DNA of 6,325 bases from an uncultured Ignavibacteriota bacterium (GTDB lineage: Bacteria > Bacteroidota > Ignavibacteria > Tepidaquicellales > Tepidaquicellaceae): the NCBI GenBank assembly GCA_937983305.1, contig CALKAJ010000307.1, positions 1 to 6,325 of the forward strand. Reading direction: 5' to 3'. The position numbers and the translations under genes are program-made. Position 1 is the stretch's first letter. Each line of letters opens with the position of its first letter. The notes under the pieces were generated by a model, which did not search any database, was not told the origin of the DNA, and saw only the letters and a list, made by a program, of their open reading frames with translations. Positions 1 to 5,542 of this stretch are shown here, in pieces.

Positions 1-1612
1 AATGCAATCTGTAATAATATACTCCGCTGGAATATTTCGAGCCGTCAAATGTTACTTCGAATGTGCCTGGAGATTGATTTTCGTTTACAAGTGTTTCGAG
101 AACCCGACCAAGAGCATCGAAGATAACAAGATTTACAAATCCGTTTTTCGGTAATTCATAACGAATCTTTGTTGCCGGATTAAACGGATTCGGGTAATTC
201 AGGAATAATGAATACTCTTTTGGAATATTACCTGATATTTGATTGACATTTGTAAGAAGTGTTCTAAAATTCCAATATGTTGACCAATTTCCCGGACCTG
301 CAGTATTTGTTCCGCTTACTCTCCAGTAATATATTGTTTTGAGGGAAAATGTTCCGCTCGGCACGGTATATTGAGATGAAGTCAATCCGCTTAAATTAAT
401 TACGGTTGTGGAAAACGAAGGGCTTAGTGATACCTGTAAATTATACGATATTGTTGTCGGCACATCACTCCAATCCAAAGTTGGTGTAAGCGATCCTCCG
501 TTTGTTCCATTTGCCGGTGATAGTAAAGTTGGTGAAGGCGGTGGACCAAAATACTTCATAATTCCTCCTGTTGTTCCGCCGGCAAAAGAGCTACCTCCTA
601 AGCCTGCAAACCCAAGATTTGGATAAAGAAATTGTATTGTTTGAATTACATTTGTTGATGCTTGTGATGGTAAAGTCTCCTGACTCCAATTAGTTCCTAA
701 ATTTGTAGTTTGGTAAATTGAAGTATGCGGTGTAGCGGTTTGATAAACCGAAACTCTGATATAATTTGAACCATCTTTTAGACTATTCATAGTTACGCAT
801 CTTTTACCGGGAAAGCCTGTTTTAACTGTCCATGAAAAACCTCCGTCTGAAGTTTTTCTAATATCTTCGGCATTTGTTCCTGCTAATCCATTTAAAGCAT
901 CTTGAAGAGCAATACTCTGAATATAGAATCCTTGTCCGGATGTTGCAGTTCCTGTAATAGTTTCAAAACTCCAATTACCATTAAATCCATTTGTTGTCCG
1001 GTATGATTTTGCTGTAGAAGAACCGGCAATATTATTTGCACTTCCAAATAAAAAAATATTTGTATCAATACAATCCCAGGAATTAATCAGAGCAAATTCA
1101 TTTGTTGCAACGGGAGAATTTAGAGACAATAACCAGTTCACTCCTCCATTATATGTAACTCTTAGTTGGTATTGCTGACCTGTGGCAGTCGGGTCACCAA
1201 TAAAAACACCGTAATTTGAATTGAACATCTTTATTCCATTAATAAAACTACCTGCAATTGAAATTTGTTGACTCCATGTTAATCCGCCATTTGTTGTTCT
1301 ATAGATTTTTCCGTCTTGCGTGCCAATCCAGCAATTATTTTCATCCAGTCCGCATATACCATACATACTAACAATTGGAAGACCGCTATTTTTTAACTCC
1401 CAAGTTACTCCCCCATTAGTTGTTCGAAAACAATAAGGAACATTTGATACTGTTTCACAAGCTGCCCAAATTATATTTGCATTAACTACTGAAATAGTAT
1501 TGACAGGCGGATTAGGGTTTGGTAAACTTCCGACCAATGTCCATGTTCCCTGAGAATAAATAAGACTTTGTAAACAAAGAATAAATAAAATAAATAATAT
1601 TAACTGTTTCAT
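1..1612 (-). CDS. Secreted BNR-repeat / FN3-like protein with T9SS type A sorting domain (3' end cut by window edge)
   Basis: The frame is open from the ATG at 1612 to the window edge, giving 537 residues without a stop. Residues 1-20 form a Sec-type signal peptide (MKQLILFILFILCLQSLIYS). Residues about 60-310 carry at least five degenerate BNR/Asp-box or Ycf48-like repeats, for example RTTNGGVTW near 62, RTTNGGLTW near 105, KTSDGGFSW near 252 and QTTNLGTNW near 300; this pattern is typical of beta-propellers. Residues about 355-455 resemble a fibronectin type III domain (SPTLLSPANG, LDWSDV, YYWRVSGTN). From about 461 comes the T9SS sorting domain (LNYPNPFNPATKIRYELP, ending YYYRLH). Compared with the other tails here, about 15 residues are missing beyond base 1. 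It is inferred to be exported by Sec and then T9SS to the cell surface or medium; the ligand or substrate is unknown. No Shine-Dalgarno is seen; the upstream is AT-rich. The 202-bp gap from the upstream gene suggests its own promoter. Confidence 0.9.
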   Translation of the reverse strand, partial: MKQLILFILFILCLQSLIYSQGTWTLVGSLPNPNPPVNTISVVNANIIWAACETVSNVPYCFRTTNGGVTWELKNSGLPIVSMYGICGLDENNCWIGTQDGKIYRTTNGGLTWSQQISIAGSFINGIKMFNSNYGVFIGDPTATGQQYQLRVTYNGGVNWLLSLNSPVATNEFALINSWDCIDTNIFLFGSANNIAGSSTAKSYRTTNGFNGNWSFETITGTATSGQGFYIQSIALQDALNGLAGTNAEDIRKTSDGGFSWTVKTGFPGKRCVTMNSLKDGSNYIRVSVYQTATPHTSIYQTTNLGTNWSQETLPSQASTNVIQTIQFLYPNLGFAGLGGSSFAGGTTGGIMKYFGPPPSPTLLSPANGTNGGSLTPTLDWSDVPTTISYNLQVSLSPSFSTTVINLSGLTSSQYTVPSGTFSLKTIYYWRVSGTNTAGPGNWSTYWNFRTLLTNVNQISGNIPKEYSLFLNYPNPFNPATKIRYELPKNGFVNLVIFDALGRVLETLVNENQSPGTFEVTFDGSKYSSGVYYYRLH

Positions 1613-1700
1613 TATATTATTAATAAAATTTAAAAAACTTACCTTCTACCTGCTCATCCCGCAATATAAAGCAAAAGCTACACAATATTGCACAAATAAA

Positions 1701-1717
1701 CAATAATTAAATTATTG
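1701..1717. repeat. AT-rich perfect inverted repeat (8-1-8) upstream of the 1612 gene
   Basis: The arms CAATAATT and AATTATTG match perfectly around a single central base, in the 202-bp gap between the SnoaL-like gene and the secreted-protein gene and about 90 bp upstream of the latter's start. It could be an operator half-site pair or chance in AT-rich DNA. It is too AT-rich and lacks a T-tract for an intrinsic terminator. Nothing else clear is seen in this gap. Confidence 0.3.
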
Positions 1718-1814
1718 CTAATCAGATAAATCACATCGGCTTTAATTTCTTATTTAGTCTGTCAGTTAAAGTCAATATTTTATCCATAATCAATCTAAAA
1801 TGTGTAAAGTGCAG

Positions 1815-2207
1815 TTAATCAAATGAAGGTTTAGTCAACGACCAATGGCTGTGGATGATTTTCCACTCGTTACTTTCTTCAAGCCGATACACTTCTGTGC
1901 AATTCTCTTTCCAGAGCATTTCACCTGAATATGAATGAAGATTATAGGTGAGAACTGCCATTTTATCGGATGATTGTACAACAGGATTTATCATTTCGAA
2001 TTTATCCATTTTTACCTTTCCCCTCATGCTTTCATAGAACTCATTTATTTTATCCCAGCCGTCAAGCCGCCGCTCATGTGCAGGATCAAAATAAGTAAAG
2101 TCCTTTGAATAAAGTTCGAGATAAGGGGAAGGATTACCATCGTGCCATGCATCGAGAGCCATTGTCTCTAAAGCAATAATTTTTTCCGTAATAGTAAGTT
2201 TATCCAT
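1815..2207 (-). CDS. Small NTF2-like / SnoaL-like (DUF4440-type) cytoplasmic protein
   Basis: This 130-residue protein is a complete single domain with no signal peptide, the usual size for an NTF2-like fold. The N-terminal helix (ITEKIIALETMALDAWHDGNPSPYLELYSKDFTYFDP, residues 6-42) has the pattern of SnoaL/DUF4440 proteins: a helix, a Y-x-x-L-Y-S-x-D-F segment and the first strand. Later segments fit the curved sheet: MAVLTYNLHSYS (83-94), NCTEVYRLEE (102-111) and WKIIHSHWS (115-123), the last being a typical closing strand of the SnoaL_3/CaMKII-association type. Such domains serve as small enzymes, ligand pockets or dimerisation modules; the sequence does not tell which, so no reaction is assigned. 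The ATG at 2207 is the first Met of the frame and fits the domain boundary; there is no Shine-Dalgarno. It stands alone, 240 bp after the preceding stop and 202 bp before the next start, so it is probably monocistronic. Confidence 0.8.
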   Translation of the reverse strand: MDKLTITEKIIALETMALDAWHDGNPSPYLELYSKDFTYFDPAHERRLDGWDKINEFYESMRGKVKMDKFEMINPVVQSSDKMAVLTYNLHSYSGEMLWKENCTEVYRLEESNEWKIIHSHWSLTKPSFD

Positions 2208-2380
2208 GATATTTTATTTTTGAGTTGATAATATTTTGTTTTAAAAATAATATTTTAAAATCGCTTATGTCTATAAATATTCTGTGATATAATTTAACCC
2301 GTTTTTTTTACTTTTCCTAAAAAAAAATTCAAACATTAAAAAGTGAGTATCTTTTCCCACCTTCAGCCCTTGTGTTATTT

Positions 2381-2442
2381 TAAATTTCCTCCCCTCCTCG
2401 CTTAAAAGCGGGAACGCTTTCAAACGGGAAGGGGAAGTTTTA
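2381..2442. repeat. Hairpin-forming dispersed repeat, copy 1 (after the 2448-3899 gene)
   Basis: This 62-bp element begins 5 bp after the stop of the secreted-protein gene. It matches the element at 5477-5539 with three substitutions and one indel. Its core is an inverted repeat, TAAAAGCG and CGCTTTCA around the tetranucleotide GGAA, flanked by pyrimidine-rich (CCTCCCCTCC) and purine-rich (GGGAAGGGGAAG) arms that can pair with one bulge. Read on the plus strand the loop is GGAA, a GNRA tetraloop. There is no clear T-tract after the hairpin on the minus strand, so it is not a canonical terminator for the upstream gene, though it may still stabilise the mRNA 3' end. The rest of the 2208-2447 gap is AT-rich, and I see nothing else clear in it. 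Confidence 0.75.
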
Positions 2443-2447
2443 TAATC

Positions 2448-3899
2448 TTATTTTATCAATATCATTTTTTTTGTTTCAGAAAATCCTTCGGTCTCTAATC
2501 TGTAGAAATATATTCCGGAATTTAAATTACCTGCATCGAAAGTTGCTTCATACGTTCCCGGCTGAAGCTGTTCATTTACAAGGGTTTCGACTTCTTTACC
2601 GAGGATGTCGAAAACAACTAACTTTATAAACTTTTGACTTGGAACCTGAAACTTAATCTTCGTAACCGGATTAAACGGGTTCGGATAATTCTGATTAAGT
2701 GAAAAAGCCGATGGGATTTCGGTTGAGATGTTTTGAACACCAACATTTCCTGTTGGATTGCGTTTATAAAAAACAGAAGCATAGCCTACTATACTATAGT
2801 CATTCCAAACTACATGCACATTCGAGCCGAAAACTGCGACAGAAGGAGACCCTGAATAATAATAGTTGTCAGTCAGGCGTAAATCTGATTCCCAGTTTAT
2901 TCCGTTGTCCGTTGAACGTTTATAATATATTTCCCGGTTACCGTCTCGCTCGTCATGCCATACAATATGTACATTCGAACCGGAGACTGATATGGAAGGA
3001 GACCCGGACCACCCGGTGTTATTTGTAAGCCGAATATCTTGTGACCAGGTGAGACCTCCGTCAGTTGAACGTTTATAATAAATTTCAACATTGCCGTCAC
3101 GATAGTCTTCCCAAGCTACGTGTACGAGTGAATCGGAAACTGCTATGGATGGATTTTCAGAGATAGAGATATAATTAGTAAGTCGTGTTTCTGCTCCCCA
3201 GATTATTCCACTGTCAGTTGAACGCTTGTAGTAAATTTCCCAGATACTGTCGCGATAGTCTTCCCACACTGCAATCAAATTTGAGCCTGAGATAGAGATT
3301 GAAGGTGACCCGGAATAAGCATCATTGTCAGTCAGACGAATATCATTTCCCCAACTTACTCCGCCGTTCGATGAGCGTTTATAGTAGATTTCATAATTCC
3401 CGTCGCGGCTATCCCTCCACACTACATTGACAATAGAGCCGGAAACTGCTATTGAGTGATTTCTACTGAAAACAGTCTGGTTTGTCAGATATGTTTCTGT
3501 TCCCCAACTTATCCCTGCGTCAGTTGAGCGTTTATAGTAGATTTCAAAGTTGCCGTTGCGTTCCTCATCCCATATTATATGCACTAACAAGCCAGAGACT
3601 GCGATTGAAGGATATGAAGAAGGTTCAATGTTATTCGTAAGTCGTGAATTTGCTGACCAGGTGAGACCGCTGTTCGTTGAGCGTTTGTAATATATTTCAT
3701 AATTGCCGTCACGAATGCTATACCATACTACATGCACAACATTTTCATTAGCCGCAATACACCACGCATTATTATATGATGAAATAGTACCTTCATTCGT
3801 CAGCACTAAATCGTGTTCCCATTCCGCTGAGGATTTTTCAACAAAAAACATAGATTGCCCCAGCAACACACAAATGAATATGGAGATAATAATTTTCAT
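2448..3899 (-). CDS. Secreted seven-repeat Asp-box (sialidase-like) beta-propeller protein with T9SS type A sorting domain
   Basis: The 483-residue protein is complete. Residues 1-25 are a signal peptide (KIIISIFICVLLGQSMFF core, SSA before the mature part). Residues 33-382 are seven tandem units of about 51 residues, each with LTN/LTD, PSIAVSG, VHVVW, RDGNYEIYYKRS and, in units 1-6, an Asp box S-T-D-x-G-x-x-W. Unit 7 lacks the Asp box (FYKRNP). Seven units fit a closed seven-bladed propeller of the sialidase/BNR superfamily; the sialidase Arg triad and nucleophile are not recognisable in these near-identical blades, so a binding or scaffold role is as likely as catalysis. Residues 396-483 form the T9SS sorting domain (FSLNQNYPNPFNPVTKIKFQVP ... 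ending ETKKMILIK), which directs outer-membrane export. The start at 3899 is supported by a good Shine-Dalgarno. The fic gene ends 92 bp upstream; a TATCCATAT-type motif lies in between. Confidence 0.92.
   Translation of the reverse strand: MKIIISIFICVLLGQSMFFVEKSSAEWEHDLVLTNEGTISSYNNAWCIAANENVVHVVWYSIRDGNYEIYYKRSTNSGLTWSANSRLTNNIEPSSYPSIAVSGLLVHIIWDEERNGNFEIYYKRSTDAGISWGTETYLTNQTVFSRNHSIAVSGSIVNVVWRDSRDGNYEIYYKRSSNGGVSWGNDIRLTDNDAYSGSPSISISGSNLIAVWEDYRDSIWEIYYKRSTDSGIIWGAETRLTNYISISENPSIAVSDSLVHVAWEDYRDGNVEIYYKRSTDGGLTWSQDIRLTNNTGWSGSPSISVSGSNVHIVWHDERDGNREIYYKRSTDNGINWESDLRLTDNYYYSGSPSVAVFGSNVHVVWNDYSIVGYASVFYKRNPTGNVGVQNISTEIPSAFSLNQNYPNPFNPVTKIKFQVPSQKFIKLVVFDILGKEVETLVNEQLQPGTYEATFDAGNLNSGIYFYRLETEGFSETKKMILIK
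2754..3803 (-). repeat. Seven tandem ~153-bp coding repeats (51-residue propeller units)
   Basis: The units start at residues 33, 87, 138, 189, 240, 291 and 342 of the protein encoded at 2448-3899. Units 2-6 are exactly 51 residues (153 bp); unit 1 is 54 and unit 7 is a shortened 41. The IYYKRS codons recur in near-identical form in each unit. The constant length without indels suggests growth by tandem duplication, with selection keeping each blade intact. Confidence 0.9.
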
Positions 3900-3906
3900 A
3901 GCTCTT

Positions 3907-3911
3907 CTCCT
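3907..3911 (-). promoter_or_regulatory. Shine-Dalgarno AGGAG for the 2448-3899 gene
   Basis: Read on the minus strand, AAGGAG precedes the ATG at 3899 with a 7-base gap after AGGAG. It is the only well-placed Shine-Dalgarno among the intact starts in this window and fixes this start. Strong ribosome binding at one gene only may mean higher translation of this cargo protein. Confidence 0.75.
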
Positions 3912-3956
3912 TATTTATATTTTTAAAATAGAGGTCTATAGATTTTCAAATAAAAA

Positions 3957-3988
3957 TATCCATATCTTTTCTATAAATCACTCCAAAA
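3957..3988. repeat. Direct-repeat copy / isolated operator-like motif block between fic and the T9SS cargo gene
   Basis: TATCCATAT at 3957 is followed exactly 11 bp later by TTTCTATA (3968), one mismatch from the TATCTATA that ends both arrays upstream of fic. The match to 5137-5167 continues past the motif (20 of the first 21 bases, then ACTC and AAAA with one gap), so it looks like a true direct repeat and not only a shared binding site. It lies just after the fic stop and about 58 bp upstream of the 3899 start. It may be a regulator site for that gene, or the scar of the event that placed fic here. Confidence 0.55.
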
Positions 3989-3991
3989 ATT

Positions 3992-5077
3992 TTAAGAGAG
4001 TTCCGAATTTTTCCTTTTCAAAATGTAAACAGTTCCTTTATTTTTACCAACAGATTCAATTACCTGCGCAGTTTTCATATATTGCAAATCTTTCTTAATG
4101 GTGTTAATTGAAACTTCCGGCATACTTTTCGATATATCAAAAAGTTTAATTGGTTGATTGTTTGAAATAAATTCTTTGATTTTCTTTTGTCTCTCATTCA
4201 GATAGCCGCCTTTGGATTTATAGACATCATATTTTTGTTCCAATCTGAGAATTAGAGATTCAATGGATTGCAAAAAAAAGAGCATCCATTTATCAACTCT
4301 CTCACTTTCCGAATACCTGTCCTTCTGCGCATCCATCAAAGCTTCATAGTACGACTTCTTTTTCTGCTCAATCAGATTTTCAAAAGAGACATATTGAATA
4401 AACAAATAATTGTTTTTAAGAAGCAGCAGATTCGTCAGCAATCTGGATAACCTTCCATTTCCGTCTTGAAAAGGATGTATTGATAAAAACTCATAAATAA
4501 ATAACCCGGTAACAATCAAAGGGTGAAGTGTTTTCGAATTTAGATGTTCATTTGTCCATTCAATTAAATTCTCCATTTCAACTTCAACAAGGTGAGGCTC
4601 TGTTGTTTCAAAAATTACTCTTTGAGTACCATCAGGATAATTTGCAACAACTTTATTTGACATATTTTTGTAAATCCCCCTATGCCTCTCGTCTTTTTTG
4701 CTATACTTTAATAAAATCTGATGCAATTGCTGAATGTAATTCTTTGAAATATTAATGTTGCTATAATTCTCATAGATAATTTCCAGAGCATCAAAGTATC
4801 CTACAACTTCTTGCTCATCTCTCGTTTTTAACTCAGTTATCTTAAAATTCCCGATAAGCTTTTGAATCTCTTCATTAGAAAGTTTGGCACCTTCAATTCT
4901 TGTTGATGAACCAATGCTTTCTATAGTGGCAATCTTTCTTAATTCATTAAGAAAAACATTCTCTTTGCTTTCAACAATGTTCCACTTTCCTTTAAAGGAA
5001 TCAATGAAACTTATCAATTTCAGAATCAATTGATTAGTATGAAAGTCGAAGTTTATTTTATTTATGAAACTATCCAT
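3992..5077 (-). CDS. Fic-domain protein (predicted AMP-transferase) with N-terminal inhibitory helix and C-terminal winged helix
   Basis: This 361-residue cytoplasmic protein has no signal peptide. Fic enzymes typically transfer AMP from ATP to a Ser, Thr or Tyr hydroxyl of a target protein. The complete catalytic motif is at residues 201-212, HPFQDGNGRLSR: His201 is the predicted base, Asp205 the metal ligand, and Asn207, Arg209 and Arg212 phosphate contacts. The inhibitory motif (S/T)xxxE(G/N) appears as S58-T-R-I-E62-G63 near the N-terminus, as in class II Fic proteins, where the Glu pairs with the second Arg and keeps the enzyme off. The flap segment is around 154-174. Residues about 291-355 (LNERQKKIKEFI ... 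SINTIKKDLQYMKTAQVI) form a winged helix-turn-helix, common in this family and suggestive of DNA binding or autoregulation. No separate antitoxin gene is adjacent, as expected for a self-inhibited enzyme. The ATG at 5077 sits inside an 11-bp repeat array; there is no Shine-Dalgarno. The target protein is unknown. Confidence 0.93.
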   Translation of the reverse strand: MDSFINKINFDFHTNQLILKLISFIDSFKGKWNIVESKENVFLNELRKIATIESIGSSTRIEGAKLSNEEIQKLIGNFKITELKTRDEQEVVGYFDALEIIYENYSNINISKNYIQQLHQILLKYSKKDERHRGIYKNMSNKVVANYPDGTQRVIFETTEPHLVEVEMENLIEWTNEHLNSKTLHPLIVTGLFIYEFLSIHPFQDGNGRLSRLLTNLLLLKNNYLFIQYVSFENLIEQKKKSYYEALMDAQKDRYSESERVDKWMLFFLQSIESLILRLEQKYDVYKSKGGYLNERQKKIKEFISNNQPIKLFDISKSMPEVSINTIKKDLQYMKTAQVIESVGKNKGTVYILKRKNSELS

Positions 5078-5100
5078 ATTGTATCCATATTTTATCTATA
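5071..5100. promoter_or_regulatory. Phased motif array A over the fic start codon
   Basis: Three motifs start at 5071 (TATCCATAT), 5082 (TATCCATAT) and 5093 (TATCTATA), spaced exactly 11 bp. The first contains the fic start codon (ATATGGATA on the minus strand). The second supplies an out-of-frame ATG at 5088 whose eight-codon frame stops at 5062, overlapping the fic start. Same-face spacing of one helical turn suggests cooperative protein binding; the Fic winged helix is the obvious candidate, by inference only. Confidence 0.6.
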
Positions 5101-5108
5101 CAAAAATA
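5101..5108 (-). promoter_or_regulatory. Possible -7 promoter element (TATTTTTG) for fic
   Basis: On the minus strand TATTTTTG fits the Bacteroidota -7 consensus TAnnTTTG and lies 24 bp upstream of the fic start, exactly between the two motif arrays. No clear TTG-type -33 element is seen; that position falls in array B. A protein bound to either array would collide with RNA polymerase here. AT-rich DNA makes such matches common. Confidence 0.35.
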
Positions 5109-5125
5109 GCAAATTTTTATAAATA

Positions 5126-5155
5126 TATCCATATCTTATCCATATCTTATCTATA
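5126..5155. promoter_or_regulatory. Phased motif array B upstream of fic
   Basis: Three motifs start at 5126 (TATCCATAT), 5137 (TATCCATAT) and 5148 (TATCTATA). It is again an 11-bp period with the same order, two TATCCATAT then one TATCTATA, as array A. The offset from array A is 55 bp, five times 11, so all six motifs fall on one helical grid. The first two 11-mers are identical, so slippage duplication may have helped to build it. Confidence 0.6.
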
Positions 5156-5476
5156 AACAACTCAAAATCAAACAATGCTCTCTTACTGTTTTCATCATAA
5201 TAATCTCTATATTTATAGAATATTTTCTGCATTTCTTTTATTAGCTTAAGATTTTACTAATTATATGTCATAATATTAAATATTGGTAATAATTGTGAAT
5301 CATCTGAATCAAGTCCTTCAGTACACCAATAATCTATTTAGAACAGAAGAATCAAAATATACTGCCGGAGTAAATTCCTTCTTAAGTTTTCCGGCTTTTG
5401 TTAAAATGTTTTCGAATCTACGTTTCATAATTTAAACTGCCCCTCCTGTTTTACTTAAATTGTTTTTAGAGTTTTT

Positions 5477-5539
5477 TAAATTTCCTCCCCCTCCACGCTT
5501 AAAAGCGGGAACGTTTTCAAACGGGAAGGAGAAGTTTTA
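5477..5539. repeat. Hairpin-forming dispersed repeat, copy 2 (after the 5543-6325 gene)
   Basis: This 63-bp copy of the element at 2381-2442 starts 3 bp after the stop of the truncated T9SS cargo gene and has three substitutions and one extra C. The change inside the core stem makes a G-U pair if the plus strand is transcribed (AAAAGCG GGAA CGTTTT) but an A-C mismatch on the minus strand. There is no T-tract after the hairpin in the direction of the gene. The short stretch between it and the decayed gene (5429-5476) shows nothing else clear. Confidence 0.75.
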
Positions 5540-5542
5540 ATC

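Larger units (their letters stand above)
5092..5428 (-). pseudogene. Decayed gene with PIN-like N-terminus (one frameshift, two tandem stops)
   Basis: An ATG at 5428 opens a 36-residue frame (MKRRFENILTKAGKLKK..., then VYFDSSVL) that stops at 5318. Removing one A from the AAA run at 5337-5339 turns the end into VYFDSSVLIDYWCTEGLDSDD...LPIFN, a far more protein-like reading. That frame then meets TAG-TAA at 5254-5259 and, still in phase, continues as KEMQKIFYKYRDYYDENSKR...FDFELFIDK and stops at 5092. Two lesions in one consistent frame argue for a pseudogene. The strand-Asp-Ser-Ser-Val-Leu-Ile-Asp pattern resembles the first acidic strand of PIN-domain nucleases, but no later catalytic Asp can be placed, so the family call is weak. 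The last part, from about 5155 down, runs through the fic motif arrays and may be read-through. An AGGAGG lies 13 bases upstream of the ATG, a rather long spacing. Confidence 0.55.

Noticed and set aside
408..626. Plus-strand open frame of 72 codons
   Set aside because: It lies antisense to the well-supported secreted-protein gene at 1-1612 and has low-complexity Pro/Gly/Val content with no recognisable domain.
1731..1787. Minus-strand mini-gene of 18 residues (MDKILTLTDRLNKKLKPM)
   Set aside because: Too short to separate from chance and without a ribosome site; codon content is plausible but nothing else supports it.
2381..2442. Rho-independent terminator for the cargo gene
   Set aside because: The hairpin is real but is not followed by a T-tract on the minus strand, and its stem fits better on the plus strand.
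2699..3028. Plus-strand open frame of 109 codons
   Set aside because: It is antisense to the propeller repeats and sorting domain of the 2448-3899 gene; composition looks like a shadow frame.
2897..3100. Minus-strand 67-codon frame inside the propeller gene
   Set aside because: It is an alternate frame of the 153-bp repeats, without its own ribosome site or domain.
2754..3803. CRISPR array or satellite DNA from the regular spacing
   Set aside because: The 153-bp period is an exact multiple of three, lies in one open frame and encodes propeller blades.
3703..4098. Plus-strand 131-codon frame spanning the gap between fic and the cargo gene
   Set aside because: Both ends are antisense to strong genes and the middle is AT-rich intergenic DNA rich in Phe, Ile and Lys codons.
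4268..4755. Two plus-strand frames (4268-4450, 4528-4755) within fic
   Set aside because: They are antisense to the conserved Fic domain and have no recognisable features.
3992..5428. Two-gene toxin-antitoxin pair (Fic plus the 5092-5428 gene)
   Set aside because: The neighbour is broken and PIN-like rather than an antitoxin, and the Fic protein already carries its own inhibitory motif.
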